DNA of 64,000 nucleotides from Rheinheimera sp. EpRS3 (lineage in GTDB: Bacteria > Pseudomonadota > Gammaproteobacteria > Enterobacterales > Alteromonadaceae). Within the stretch, counting starts at the first letter, position 1; every line of letters begins with the position of its first letter. Below are positions 8,364-17,906 of the stretch, in pieces. Position numbers and translations under genes: made by a program. The stretch spans positions 578,236 through 642,235 of the forward strand of contig NZ_LNQS01000009.1 of NCBI RefSeq assembly GCF_001513785.1. Reading direction: 5' to 3'. The notes below the pieces were generated by a model that was given only the letters and a program-made list of their open reading frames with translations, made no database searches and was not told where the DNA came from.

Positions 8364-10963
8364 GGTTGTACTCCGTTAGCGCGTTTTGCGCCTGACTGTT
8401 GTAAACGTTGTTGCACCCGTTGCTTTATTTTATCGCTGATTTTGCTGCTAAGCTGCAGGCTGGTGATCAGCGCCGGTATATCTTCTTCCAGATTAATATT
8501 CAGGTTTATCGCCCGACCAGCTTCCAGCGCCGGGTTTTGGCCTTTCAGGGTTAGCCCCAGCAACAATTTACCACTGGTATCATAGCTGACATTGCTCGAT
8601 AGCACCGAATAATGAAAATCGTCCAGCGCTTCCAGCACCACTTTCATGCCCTGATTGCTTGCTGCCATAGATTGCGCTGTAGGCGGGCGGTACTGTAACT
8701 TGCCGCCCGGGCTTTCTGCCGCAATACTGCCATCTTTAACGCTGGCGCCGTTACGCCCAAGCAGCAGTGGAATAGTGCCGGAGATCCGGCCATTGCCGGT
8801 TAGATCGGTAGTGGGGTGTTGTTGTAGCAACTGGGTTAAATCAATTTGTTTGAGTTGCAGCAGTAATTGCTGCTCTGCCAGCGATAAATCCAGCAATACC
8901 GGTTCCACCTGCACCTGCCCACCCATTGCCAGCAGTTGTAGCTGCTGGATATCCAGTTTACCTGCGGTAATGGCATCGGCAGTAGTATTATATTGCGCAT
9001 TCAGTTTTAGTGGCCCGACAACTACGCCGTGCTCAATTTCGGCCACGGTGGCATCAGTTGTACCCAGTTGCACGGCATCGGCCTGGTATTTTAGCTGCAG
9101 TGCGGCAGTTAACTCTTTAAACAGGCTACGATCATAAATGCCACTGACACCCGACAAATTTACCTTTGCGCTGGCACTGACTGCCGGTAACAGGGTTAAT
9201 TCACCTGAGCTGGCAATACGGCCGCGGTTAAACTCCAGTAAAGCAGGCCAGGCGGTTAAGGTTGCCGCCAGCGGGTTACCTGCCAGCAAAAACATATCAT
9301 CCAGTTGCCAGTTAAGTTTAAGCTTATCATCTTGGTACTTTAGCTGATGTGTAAGCCCCAGGCTGGCGGCGTTGCTTATATGGCCGTCCAGTACCAAATC
9401 GTTTAGATCGCCACTGAGTTTACTTTGCCACTGCCAGCTTTGGGGCTTTAACTGCAGATGCGCCAGTTCGCTGATACTCAGCTTGATATCAGAGTGCAGC
9501 TTAACCTGACTAAAGCGGCTGTCACCACTAAACTGGCCGGGGCTGATGCTGAGCTTGATATTGCGGCCACTGATATCGGGCGCACTCAGGGTGGCGATGT
9601 CGGCGGTTAACTGCTGTACATCCAGCTGCCAGCTGTCGGCCAGCCAGTAGGCGTTAAATTCACTGTTAAGCTGTACCTCGCCCAGTTTAGTGTCTGGCGC
9701 CGGGTTAAAAAGCTGTTGCTTCAGGCTTAACGTTGCCTGTTGCAGCTGTGCGCTGATTGGTGGAGTAAGGTTAAGCATGGCATTGCCACTTAAGCCCAGC
9801 GCTGTTCTGCCTTCGCTGGTAAGGGCTATCTGCAGTGGCAGGGCGTTAAGTTGTGGTTGATTTTTGCCATCGGCGTTTACCGTAATATGCACTGCATCAG
9901 CATTAAGGCCCAACTGCAACAAATCACCGGACAACTGTGGTTTTAATAAGGTTAACTGGCTATTTAACTGGTACTGGCTTAGCTCGCCTTGTTCAAGGCC
10001 AAGCTTAGCGGCAACCGTGCCTTGCAACTGGCCTATGCCCGGCAGGCTAAGCGGTGTGGGCAGGTTAGCACTTAGTTGCCAGCTGCCACTAGCCTGCTGG
10101 CTCAGGTTGGCCAGGTTAAGTTGCTCCGGCAATGCCAGTTGCCAGTTACTTTGCAGCGTTACCGGTGCGGTAAACTGCGTTAAAGCATCTGCCGGCAGCT
10201 CAATTTGCCACAGCTTAAACTGTTGTAATAACCAGGGCGAGGGCGGGGCAATATCCAGCTTAAGTTCGCCGCTGGCATTAATGCCGTTTTGGGCGGAAAG
10301 CTGCTGGCTGAGTGTAAGCCAGGCACTGTCATCCAGCGTGAGTTGCGCATTAAGCAGTGGCAGGTTTTGTATGGCCTGGTAATCGCCGCTCAGGCTTAAC
10401 CGCGCTATATCGCTGCTAGTAGCGTCGGCACTGTATGTGTCGTTACTGGCAGCATCAGCAACAGTAAGTTGGTACTGCAGTTTTTGTTGCACAATGCTGA
10501 TGTCGGCTTGCAGCTGATAACTGCAGCGGCTCTGGCCGCAGGGCAGGTGGATACCAAGCTGTTGTAGCGAAACTGTGCCGGGCAAAATAGCTGGCAGTTG
10601 CCAGTTTTCTGGCAGGCTAAAAGCAGGCATTGCTGTATCCGCAGTGCTCGCATCTGTTTGCGGCCAGGTGGTCAGGGTAATATTGCCACTACCCAGCTGA
10701 ACATGATCCAGTGCCAGACTAAACCAGGCCGGAAACAGCCAGCTAACTGCCACATCATTCAGTTGCACGTGAACATCTGCAGAGCTGATATTAAAGCTGA
10801 CATGGCTTAACTGCAGTTGATGCAGCGACAACGCTTTGACTTCATAATGCAGGTTTTGCACCGGCAAAGCTGCCAGTGTTTTTTGTAGGTACCAGTAACC
10901 CGTAGCCAGTAACAGCAGCATTAGCACTAAGCTTGTAAGCAGCGTTTTATGCCACCAGCGCAT
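8360..10963 (-). CDS. ydbH: YdbH, AsmA-like intermembrane phospholipid transport protein
   Basis: An 867-residue protein with one N-terminal membrane anchor (about residues 8-24) and a very long periplasmic region of repeating short beta-strands rich in Leu, Gln and Ser, as expected for an AsmA-like repeating beta-groove. The C-terminal region (TGNGRISGTIPLLLGRNG and the SSNVSYDTSGKLLLGLTLKGQNP area) matches the YdbH domain. In E. coli YdbH is one of three partly redundant AsmA-like bridges (with YhdP and TamB) that carry phospholipids to the outer membrane. The length equals the E. coli protein closely (about 880). First gene of the ydbH-ynbE-ydbL operon; AAGGAT precedes the ATG. Confidence 0.9.
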   Translation of the reverse strand: MRWWHKTLLTSLVLMLLLLATGYWYLQKTLAALPVQNLHYEVKALSLHQLQLSHVSFNISSADVHVQLNDVAVSWLFPAWFSLALDHVQLGSGNITLTTWPQTDASTADTAMPAFSLPENWQLPAILPGTVSLQQLGIHLPCGQSRCSYQLQADISIVQQKLQYQLTVADAASNDTYSADATSSDIARLSLSGDYQAIQNLPLLNAQLTLDDSAWLTLSQQLSAQNGINASGELKLDIAPPSPWLLQQFKLWQIELPADALTQFTAPVTLQSNWQLALPEQLNLANLSQQASGSWQLSANLPTPLSLPGIGQLQGTVAAKLGLEQGELSQYQLNSQLTLLKPQLSGDLLQLGLNADAVHITVNADGKNQPQLNALPLQIALTSEGRTALGLSGNAMLNLTPPISAQLQQATLSLKQQLFNPAPDTKLGEVQLNSEFNAYWLADSWQLDVQQLTADIATLSAPDISGRNIKLSISPGQFSGDSRFSQVKLHSDIKLSISELAHLQLKPQSWQWQSKLSGDLNDLVLDGHISNAASLGLTHQLKYQDDKLKLNWQLDDMFLLAGNPLAATLTAWPALLEFNRGRIASSGELTLLPAVSASAKVNLSGVSGIYDRSLFKELTAALQLKYQADAVQLGTTDATVAEIEHGVVVGPLKLNAQYNTTADAITAGKLDIQQLQLLAMGGQVQVEPVLLDLSLAEQQLLLQLKQIDLTQLLQQHPTTDLTGNGRISGTIPLLLGRNGASVKDGSIAAESPGGKLQYRPPTAQSMAASNQGMKVVLEALDDFHYSVLSSNVSYDTSGKLLLGLTLKGQNPALEAGRAINLNINLEEDIPALITSLQLSSKISDKIKQRVQQRLQQSGAKRANGVQP

Positions 10964-11079
10964 GGGTATGATCCTTTATTTAATTAAACCGACAGTAAGC
11001 TGAACTCACTGAATAGATTATGAATATATCAGCTGGGCCGGGTTATCTCTATGTAGCAGTGGTATAAAACCGCGGCAAT

Positions 11080-11103
11080 AAAAAAGGGCAGCCTTGGCTG
11101 CCC
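11080..11103 (-). terminator. Rho-independent terminator of the M28 peptidase gene
   Basis: GGGCAGCC and GGCTGCCC form an eight-base stem with a two-base centre. On the minus strand it is followed by six T. It sits about 20 bases past the stop codon of the M28 peptidase. Confidence 0.9.
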
Positions 11104-11122
11104 CGGGGATCATCAAGTTTTT

Positions 11123-12838
11123 TTATTTACGCGCATCAGCTGATGCATCGCGTATTGCCTTAAATTCGTTACCCTGATTCCAGTTTGGCCAGTTGCGGCT
11201 GTTAGCCAGCTCGTTGCCAACCTGATAAAACAGGAATAAGTCTTGCTGTGCGCCACGCAAATCCCAGTCGTCGTTCCACTCGTCGTTTACCTTGTGGTAG
11301 CAACAGGTATTGTATTCAGCACGCTGAGCTTTACCCCATTCTGCGCCATTTTCAAAGTGGTCGTTACCGCCTTTTGCATAAAGAATTGGCACGCCTTTTT
11401 TTGACAGATTAAAGTGATCTGAGCGATAAGCAATACCGGCTTCCGGGTTATGCTCACGCACGGCATAACGGCCTTGTTGTTCGGTGTATTTGATCAGGAT
11501 ATCTTCAGCGTTGTTATTACCCAGGCCAACAATCACCATATCTTTCATCGGGCCATACACGTTCATTACGTCCATGTTAATGCCGACGACAGTTTTTTCC
11601 AGTGGGAATACCGGGTTAGCGGCATACCAGGCTGAACCTAACAAACCGCGCTCTTCTGCTGTTACCGCGACAAATACCACTGAGCGCTCTGGCTTAGGTT
11701 GCTGGGTGAAATACTCTGCCAGTGCCAGTAAGCCGCCGGTGCCGGATGCGTTATCCTGGGCGCCGTTAAATACTTTGTTTGTCGGGTTAGAGAAGTCCAT
11801 GCCCAGATGATCCCAATGCGCCATATACAACACATATTCATCCGGATATTTGCTGCCTTCGATATAGCCCACCACGTTGCTGGATACCAGTTCGCGTAGG
11901 TTGTTTTTTACACTGACTGACGCTGTGGCGTTAAGTGCGACCGGGGCAAAATCTTTTTGCAGGGCGTTTTTGTGCATAGTAGCTAAATCGGTGCCGATAT
12001 TAGCAAACAGCTTTTCGGCGGCTTCAGTAGTTACCCAGCCTTCTACTTTGGCGCGGTCCATGTTTTTGTTTTCGTTGATTAAATCAAATTTAATCGGTGA
12101 ACCATGAGCTACTACGCCCCAACCGTAGCTGGCCGGTGCGGTTTCATGAATAATCAGTGCCATAGCGGCACCCTGACGGGCAGCTTCTTCATATTTGTAG
12201 GTCCAGCGGCCATAGTAAGTCATGGCATTGCCGTTAAATAGTGCCGGGTCCTGGGTGGCAAAGCCCGGATCGTTAACAAACATCACCACGGTTTTGCCTT
12301 TTACGTCTAAACCTTCGTAGTCGTTCCAGCCGTATTCCGGTGCCACTATACCGTAGCCAACAAATACCATTTCGCTGTCGGTTACCTCAACCTGTTCGGT
12401 CACCTGGGTGGTCCAGGCTGTCATATCGTCACGGTAGTTAAACTGCGCCGGTAACTTAGCGCCCTTTAATGTCATGGCCGATACCTGAACCGGATCAATT
12501 TGTACCAACGATACCGGTTGCTTATAGCTGTCGCCGTCGATAGGTTTTAAACCGATGCGGCGAAAGTTGTCTTCCAAAAAGGCAACGGTTAACTCTTCGC
12601 CTTTTGTTGCCGGCGCACGGCCCTGAAACTCGTCTGCTGATAGCGTTTTAATATATTCGCCTAAGCGTGGGTTAACTTCACTAAACTGTAATTCGCTGCT
12701 TTTAGCTGCAGTTTCGTTTGCGACTGTGGGATTAACTTCTGCTGTTTTTTCGCTGGCGGGTTGCTCTGAGCAGGCCGTTAATACTGCCATGGCTGTCAGC
12801 GCAGTGACAAATGTGCTAAAGCGGGAAAGGGTAATCAT
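11123..12838 (-). CDS. M28-family metallopeptidase lipoprotein
   Basis: The 571-residue protein starts with a lipoprotein signal ending in LTAC (Cys about residue 23). A PA-like inserted domain (about 130-290, with VFVGYGIVAPEYGWNDYEG) precedes the M28 catalytic domain. The zinc ligands are all visible: HWDHLG, DNASG, the catalytic EE in TAEERG, the D of NMDVMN and the H of SDHFN. M28 enzymes are co-catalytic di-zinc aminopeptidases or carboxypeptidases. As a probable envelope lipoprotein it should trim peptides in the periplasm or at the cell surface for nutrition. It is a single-gene unit with its own terminator. Confidence 0.92.
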   Translation of the reverse strand: MITLSRFSTFVTALTAMAVLTACSEQPASEKTAEVNPTVANETAAKSSELQFSEVNPRLGEYIKTLSADEFQGRAPATKGEELTVAFLEDNFRRIGLKPIDGDSYKQPVSLVQIDPVQVSAMTLKGAKLPAQFNYRDDMTAWTTQVTEQVEVTDSEMVFVGYGIVAPEYGWNDYEGLDVKGKTVVMFVNDPGFATQDPALFNGNAMTYYGRWTYKYEEAARQGAAMALIIHETAPASYGWGVVAHGSPIKFDLINENKNMDRAKVEGWVTTEAAEKLFANIGTDLATMHKNALQKDFAPVALNATASVSVKNNLRELVSSNVVGYIEGSKYPDEYVLYMAHWDHLGMDFSNPTNKVFNGAQDNASGTGGLLALAEYFTQQPKPERSVVFVAVTAEERGLLGSAWYAANPVFPLEKTVVGINMDVMNVYGPMKDMVIVGLGNNNAEDILIKYTEQQGRYAVREHNPEAGIAYRSDHFNLSKKGVPILYAKGGNDHFENGAEWGKAQRAEYNTCCYHKVNDEWNDDWDLRGAQQDLFLFYQVGNELANSRNWPNWNQGNEFKAIRDASADARK

Positions 12839-12972
12839 AGTGGCTCCGTAGTTTTTTATTGTTGTCTGTTTTGTTAGCTAACGCGCAATGGCGGCGCCAG
12901 TTGGGCAAAATCAGTTTATCTTAGCGTAACTGAAATCAGGCGACCAGTTTGCCGGTCGCCTGTGCCGGGGGA

Positions 12973-13575
12973 TTAGTCTTTATAGCCCCATGGCGTTGGC
13001 GGTAGAGCGACCGGTTTGGTTAAATCAAAATCAACCCGGAACTCGCGGCCTTCGCGGATCAAGCGGTAGCTAAAGGTTTGCGGGTAAATATACATTTGCC
13101 AGATATTGGTATTTGACTGCGGGTTACCTAAACGTGAGAACAGCTCTTTTGAATATTGATCGGCCGGAAAGCTCTGCACATTAGCCCAGCCGGCATCTGT
13201 GGTATGGCCGCCGTACATGGTAGAAACATCATGGCTGCCGTCTTTTTTGCGGTGATCGTGCTTTAAACTCAGGCCTGAGCCGGTTTTGGTAATAATCCAG
13301 GTGCGGGAATGATCATCACCCACATGAAACGGAATTTGTAATTGACTGTCAGTACAGTTACGCACATGCATAACTAAACGGCCTTCAAAGCCACCACTTT
13401 GCGGATTATCAATGCTGACTTTGCCTTCATAGGCTTTACCGCAGTGGGCACGCAGGTTGTCGAAGTAAGCATCGTGGCTGGTAATAGACACCAGTGGTGC
13501 ATCCTGCACGATATTTGCCGCAGCGGCGGCAGAAAATGTCAGGGCAATAGCGGTTGTAATCAGTGTCTTGTGCAT
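12973..13575 (-). CDS. Secreted hypothetical protein
   Basis: The start is set at the ATG preceded by AAGGAGAA, which gives MHKTL and an ordinary signal peptide ending AAAAA before NIVQD. The longer frame to 13629 adds an unlikely charged N-terminus. The mature protein of about 180 residues has two cysteines (HCGK and RNCTD) that could form a disulphide, a histidine-rich HVGDDHSRTW and LKHDHRKKDGS segment, and a C-terminal DFDLTKPVALPPTPWGYKD. I recall similar uncharacterised proteins in marine gammaproteobacteria but no function. The His/Asp-rich middle could bind metal. Confidence 0.7.
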   Translation of the reverse strand: MHKTLITTAIALTFSAAAAANIVQDAPLVSITSHDAYFDNLRAHCGKAYEGKVSIDNPQSGGFEGRLVMHVRNCTDSQLQIPFHVGDDHSRTWIITKTGSGLSLKHDHRKKDGSHDVSTMYGGHTTDAGWANVQSFPADQYSKELFSRLGNPQSNTNIWQMYIYPQTFSYRLIREGREFRVDFDLTKPVALPPTPWGYKD

Positions 13576-13673
13576 ATATTTCTCCTTATAACACCGCCGG
13601 ACTATAACCTTTGTGCGTATTGGCTGCAAACTGGTGTTACGCTTAAGCCAACTGAGACTGGAGCAAAAAACAG

Positions 13674-13943
13674 ATGCAAAATGAACTGGATGCTAAATTT
13701 TTATTCAGCGTGTTTAGTAAAATTGAAAAACACGGCAAAGCGATTAACAACGAGCTTGGCGCAGGTTTTGAGCTCGAAGGAGTTACGGTAAATTCCGGCT
13801 TTGATGGTTACGAGGTGTATTTTAGCAATGGCAAGGTGCAGTTAACCTTGGGTTTTCATAACAAATGGCACAGTGATGCGAAATCAGAAACCGATATGGA
13901 TGAATTTATGGCGCAGTTGCGCAAAATTAACCGGCAGCACTAA
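13674..13943 (+). CDS. DUF3081 family protein
   Basis: This 89-residue protein has the pattern of DUF3081: an N-terminal MQNELDAKFLFSVFSKI helix, then GYEVYFSNGKVQLTLGFHN. The family is small, cytoplasmic and confined largely to Alteromonadales and Vibrio relatives; its function is not known. It is read away from the secreted-protein gene and ends about 90 bases before the structured lysC leader. GGAGC lies near the ATG. Confidence 0.7.
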   Translation: MQNELDAKFLFSVFSKIEKHGKAINNELGAGFELEGVTVNSGFDGYEVYFSNGKVQLTLGFHNKWHSDAKSETDMDEFMAQLRKINRQH

Positions 13944-14037
13944 ATTATTTTATTGCTTTATTTCACTTCGGCTAAGGATTTGTTCAGTTTAAACCGCTAC
14001 CATAGCGCGCAGTTATAAGCGCTGGCAGAGACGACGG

Positions 14038-14118
14038 CGGGCGTTACCTGAGTAACTATTTTTTAGACGGCTAAAAGGCTATTGCCTGTTCAGGCAAAAC
14101 AAGGTAAGGTGTCGCCCG
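14038..14118 (+). other. Unassigned structured leader element upstream of the lysine riboswitch
   Basis: Outer arms CGGGCG-TTACCT and AGGTAA-CGCCCG pair with one five-base bulge and enclose two further hairpins, TTTTAG-ACGG-CTAAAA and TTGCCTG-TT-CAGGCAA. This would fold as a three-way junction. It ends about 19 bases before the lysine aptamer. I do not recognise it as a known riboswitch class. It may be part of the lysC leader, a separate small RNA, or a terminator-like element of unusual form. Confidence 0.45.
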
Positions 14119-14136
14119 TCAATCATATCTGATAGA

Positions 14137-14301
14137 CCAGAAGAGGCGCGTTAGCCAGGTAGTTCAGGACAGATGTCTATACATCGTAGCCTGAATAAGG
14201 GGGACTAACGCCGAGAAAAGCGCAGTTATAGAGCTGCACTTTTCGGTCGTTAAGGCTGAATCCTTGCGACTGTCACCTGAATTTCGGTGGAGAGCTTCTG
14301 G
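14137..14301 (+). promoter_or_regulatory. Lysine riboswitch (L box) of lysC
   Basis: The element is closed by CCAGAAG and CTTCTGG (the P1 stem) and contains the conserved L-box blocks in order: AGAGGCGCG near the 5' side, a GGGGGACTAACGCCGAG-type block, GGCTGAATCC, GACTGTCACC and GTGGAGAGCTTCTGG at the 3' side. This is the aptamer that binds lysine with five helices around one junction. It ends about 110 bases before the lysC start. No clear terminator with T-run lies between aptamer and gene, so control by access to the ribosome-binding site (AAGGAGA) is more likely, as in E. coli lysC. Confidence 0.93.
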
Positions 14302-14411
14302 CCTTTGTTAACTACAGTTTACAGAAATTACAGAAGCAATCTGTGCCATTCTCGTTTTGCTGTTAGCAAATGCCATGCTCTGCTTATTATGTTTTATAAG
14401 GAGAGGCACCC

Positions 14412-15764
14412 TTGTCCAAACTTATTGTTGCAAAATTCGGCGGCACCAGTGTCGCAGACTTCGATGCTATGTCGCGTTGTGCTGACATTATTCTGGCTGA
14501 ACCCACTATCCGTTTAGTGGTGGTTAGCGCCAGTTCCGGCGTCACTAACCTTTTAGTTGATATTACCAAACATACCGATGTTACCGAGCGCTATGCCTGT
14601 TATCAGGGCATCGAGGGTATTACGCTGGCGGTATTAAACCGTTTGCAGCAGCCCGATGCAGTAGCAGCTGATATTGACCAGCTGCTATCGGCACTGAAAG
14701 AGCTGATAGAGCAGGGCGGCGCGGTGTACAGCGGCGCGCATAAAGATGAAATTCAATCTTTCGGTGAGCGCTTAAGCTCAGTGCTGTTTGCTCAGGTGCT
14801 GCGTGAGCGTGGTGCCGCAGGTTTATGCTTTGATGCCCGCCGGGTAATGCGCACTGACAGCCGCTTTGGTAAAGGCGAACCGCAAATTACGCAAATCAGT
14901 GAGTTGTGTGCAATTCAGTTACAGCCCTTGCTGGCGGATAACGTAGTCGTTACTCAGGGCTTTATCGGTGCCGATGATATCTGCCAGACCACCACACTTG
15001 GCCGTGGCGGTTCCGATTACAGTGCAGCTTTATTGGGAGAAGCCTTAAATGCAGCGGTAGTACAAATATGGACCGATGTAGTCGGTATTTTTACCACTGA
15101 TCCACGCTTAACTGATCAGGCGCGCTGCATTAAAGAAATAAGCTTTGATGAAGCCGCTGAAATGGCCACTTTTGGTGCCAAAGTCTTGCACCCGGCAACG
15201 CTGATACCAGCGATGCGGCGTAATATTGGTGTGTTTGTCGGCTCCAGCCGCGAGCCACAAGCCGGTGGCACCTGGATAGCCAAAGACGTAAAAGATCGCC
15301 CGCCGTATCGTGCAATAGCACTTCGAAAAGCACAAACGCTGATCACCGTAAAAAGCCCGGCCATGTTGCACGCTGCCGGTTTTTTAACCCGGGTGTTTGA
15401 TATTTTAAGCCGCCACCAGATTTCGGTTGATTTAGTGACAACTTCTGAAATCAGCGTAGCGCTGACGTTGGATGAAGGCGGTATGAGCAGTGCTTTTAGT
15501 GCGTCGGTAGAGCCGGCACTGGCAGAGCTGCGCAGTTTTTGTGAAGTGTCTGTGGAGCAGGGGTTAAGCCTGATTGCCGTGATTGGCAACCATCTGCACA
15601 GTAGCAAAGGGGTGACCGGCGATTTATTTAATACGTTGGAGCGTATTAATATGCGGCTGATCTGCCATGGCGCTTCTAAACATAACCTGTGCTTTTTAGT
15701 ACAGGATGCAGATGCCCCGGCAGTGGTAAAACAGCTGCACCAAAGCCTGTTTAGCGCAGCGTAA
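14412..15764 (+). CDS. lysC: Lysine-sensitive aspartokinase III
   Basis: The start is a TTG preceded by AAGGAGA. The 450-residue protein has the kinase motif KFGGTS at residues 8-13, FGERLS, GRGGSDYSAALL and TDVVGIFTTDPR, followed by two C-terminal ACT domains (about 300-450) that bind lysine. Length and layout match E. coli LysC (449). It phosphorylates L-aspartate with ATP, the first step to lysine, diaminopimelate, threonine and methionine. The lysine riboswitch ahead and the ACT domains give both expression and feedback control. dapA and dapE later in the window serve the same pathway. Confidence 0.97.
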   Translation: MSKLIVAKFGGTSVADFDAMSRCADIILAEPTIRLVVVSASSGVTNLLVDITKHTDVTERYACYQGIEGITLAVLNRLQQPDAVAADIDQLLSALKELIEQGGAVYSGAHKDEIQSFGERLSSVLFAQVLRERGAAGLCFDARRVMRTDSRFGKGEPQITQISELCAIQLQPLLADNVVVTQGFIGADDICQTTTLGRGGSDYSAALLGEALNAAVVQIWTDVVGIFTTDPRLTDQARCIKEISFDEAAEMATFGAKVLHPATLIPAMRRNIGVFVGSSREPQAGGTWIAKDVKDRPPYRAIALRKAQTLITVKSPAMLHAAGFLTRVFDILSRHQISVDLVTTSEISVALTLDEGGMSSAFSASVEPALAELRSFCEVSVEQGLSLIAVIGNHLHSSKGVTGDLFNTLERINMRLICHGASKHNLCFLVQDADAPAVVKQLHQSLFSAA

Positions 15765-15769
15765 TAAGC

Positions 15770-15803
15770 ACTGCAGTAGCGTCTTTTACGATGCTACTGC
15801 AGT
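15770..15803. terminator. Bidirectional hairpin between lysC and the symporter gene
   Basis: ACTGCAGTAGC and GCTACTGCAGT form an 11-base perfect stem. It lies directly after lysC and overlaps the last codons and stop of the convergent symporter gene. T-runs are poor on both sides, so termination efficiency is uncertain. Confidence 0.6.
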
Positions 15804-17030
15804 ATTGTGTTGTGCCGGCTCTGCGGGAGTTTGTACCAAACCTTCTGAGCGGCCAATCACCAGTGCTACCATAGTATCGCCTGTTACATTGGTGGCGGTG
15901 CGCATCATATCGATAATCCTGTCTACCGCGGCAATAAAAGCGATGCCTTCAATCGGTAAACCCACCACACTTAAGGTTACTGTTAGCATAACCATAGCAG
16001 TACCCGGTACACCGGCGGTGCCAACAGATGCTAATGTCGCGGTGCCGGCAATCAGCAAATAATCGACTGTTGTAAGATCTATTCCATACAGATGGGCAAT
16101 AAAAATGGCTGCTATGGCCGGGTAAATACCGCCACAGCCGTCCATATTAATGGTGGCGCCCAGTGGCAGTACAAAGCTGGCATAATCTTTTGATACACCT
16201 AAGTTTTCGGTTACCACTTTATGGCTTACCGGCAGGCTGCCGTAGCTGCTGGCGCTGCTGTAGGCGACTAACTGCGCCGGTAAGATAGCTTTAAAGTAAT
16301 CGCGCACACGCATACCACCAAACAGCTTAACCAGGCCGCCATAGGTAAATACAATGTGGATAATACAAGCCAGATAAATGGCCAGAATAAATTTGCCCAG
16401 CGGCAACAAAGTGTCCAGACCATAATTACCCACTACCCAAGCCATTAAACCAAATACGCCAAGCGGGGTTAACTCCAGCACCATACGGGTGATCTGATAC
16501 ATAATATCGGCACCGGACAGCAGCACTTTTTTCATCGGCGCGGCTTTTTCGCCTATTTTATTAATAGCGATACCCACTAAGGCAGCAAAGACAATAATTT
16601 GCAGAATATTACCGTTTACCATAGCCGCCAGCGGGTTGGTAGGGATAAGGTTGGTCAGTACATCGGCTACCGGTGGAATGTCGCGCGGCTTTATCTCTGC
16701 AGCAGTTAATTGTACGGTATCGCCCCAGTTCACCAGTGAGCCTACCGTTAAGCCAATTAAACTGGCAATAAAGGCAGTCAGTAAAAATAACCCCACGGTT
16801 TTAAATGCCAGCCGCTGCATTTTACCGCTGTCGGCCAGTGAGGTAATGCTGCTGATCAGGGCAAAAAATACCAGCGGCACTACCAGCATGCGAATGGCAT
16901 TAATAAATAAGGTGCCTAACGGTTTAAAGACAGTGGCCGTTTCGCCCAGCAGTGCACCGGTAGTGACACCCAATAACAGGGCTCCCAGCACTCTTTGCCA
17001 AAACGGAATTGCAAACCAGAAAGCCAACAT
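15786..17030 (-). CDS. Dicarboxylate/amino acid:cation symporter (DAACS family)
   Basis: The 414-residue membrane protein shows the DAACS family marks: a serine-rich re-entrant loop (SSASSYGSLPVS), the GATINMDG motif in helix 7, a VGTAGVPGTAMVML second hairpin loop and DRIIDMMRTATNVTGD in helix 8. These line the substrate and cation sites in GltPh and GltP. Such proteins import glutamate, aspartate or C4-dicarboxylates (or neutral amino acids) with protons or sodium. The exact substrate cannot be set from sequence alone. Convergent with lysC, single gene. Confidence 0.9.
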   Translation of the reverse strand: MLAFWFAIPFWQRVLGALLLGVTTGALLGETATVFKPLGTLFINAIRMLVVPLVFFALISSITSLADSGKMQRLAFKTVGLFLLTAFIASLIGLTVGSLVNWGDTVQLTAAEIKPRDIPPVADVLTNLIPTNPLAAMVNGNILQIIVFAALVGIAINKIGEKAAPMKKVLLSGADIMYQITRMVLELTPLGVFGLMAWVVGNYGLDTLLPLGKFILAIYLACIIHIVFTYGGLVKLFGGMRVRDYFKAILPAQLVAYSSASSYGSLPVSHKVVTENLGVSKDYASFVLPLGATINMDGCGGIYPAIAAIFIAHLYGIDLTTVDYLLIAGTATLASVGTAGVPGTAMVMLTVTLSVVGLPIEGIAFIAAVDRIIDMMRTATNVTGDTMVALVIGRSEGLVQTPAEPAQHNTAVAS

Positions 17031-17073
17031 AAAATAGCGCCATAATTCAATTTTACGTCATTATAGAGACAAC

Positions 17074-17097
17074 AAAAGCGGCAACAAGGCCGCTTTT
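17074..17097 (-). terminator. Rho-independent terminator of queC
   Basis: AAAAGCGG and CCGCTTTT pair around an eight-base loop, about 28 bases past the queC stop on the minus strand. The stem's own T-rich end supplies the U-tract. Confidence 0.75.
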
Positions 17098-17124
17098 CTA
17101 TATGTTATAACCAGGTATGTGGTA

Positions 17125-17793
17125 TTAGCTCAGGTTTTGCTCATACGGCAGCGGATCGGTAACCTTATTCAGCGTAAAGGCTTCTAACCGCTCCTGACAA
17201 GAACCACATTTACCACAGGCTTTTTCGCGGCCGTTGTAGCAGGTCCAGGTTTTGCTGTAATCCAGCCCCATAGCCAGGCCATCGGCCAGGATTTCTATTT
17301 TGGTTTGCGCCAGATAAGGGCTGATAATATCGACAGGTTCATAGTTGGCTATCTGGCAGACATCATGCATTTTTTGCACAAATTCCGGCCGGCAGTCGGG
17401 GTAAATAAAATGATCGCCCGAGTGCGCACCGTAATACACCTGCGATGCGCCCAGCGATACCGCGTAACCTACCGCCAGCGACAGTAAAATCATATTACGG
17501 TTGGGTACCACGGTAGACTTCATATTGTCAGCCGCGTAATGGCCTTCGGGGATATCAATATCATCGGTTAATGAGGAACCCGCCAGCAGTTGATTAATCG
17601 CCGAGATATCAACAATTTTATGCTTGATACCCAGCTCCTGACAAACCTGTGCGGCACACTGCAGTTCTTTTACATGGCGCTGGCCATAATTAAAAGACAG
17701 AGCGTACACATCATGGCCGGCCTGCACGGCTTTGTGTAACACAGTGAAGGAATCCATCCCTCCGGAGTAAATCACCACAACTTTGTTCGGCAT
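17125..17793 (-). CDS. queC: 7-cyano-7-deazaguanine synthase QueC
   Basis: The 222-residue protein starts with the ATP-pyrophosphatase P-loop SGGMDS (residues 10-15) and ends with the zinc site [16 protein letters not shown]. QueC converts 7-carboxy-7-deazaguanine to preQ0 using ATP and ammonia, on the route to queuosine in tRNA. The length matches E. coli QueC (231). It is divergent from queE with about 110 bases between them, so the two consecutive steps of the pathway share one regulatory region. Confidence 0.97.
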   Translation of the reverse strand: MPNKVVVIYSGGMDSFTVLHKAVQAGHDVYALSFNYGQRHVKELQCAAQVCQELGIKHKIVDISAINQLLAGSSLTDDIDIPEGHYAADNMKSTVVPNRNMILLSLAVGYAVSLGASQVYYGAHSGDHFIYPDCRPEFVQKMHDVCQIANYEPVDIISPYLAQTKIEILADGLAMGLDYSKTWTCYNGREKACGKCGSCQERLEAFTLNKVTDPLPYEQNLS

Positions 17794-17906
17794 AGCAGGC
17801 TCTCTCTTGTATAATACGGCTTAAATTTTTAATGAATGCTGCCGGCCCTGAAGCCGGGCGCGCATTGTACTGTAATTCAGCCACAGGCTAAAGGGCAAAG
17901 CACAGA

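Noticed and set aside
8655..10382. Long plus-strand open frames inside ydbH
   Set aside because: They are antisense shadows of ydbH with Cys- and Ser-rich, low-complexity translations.
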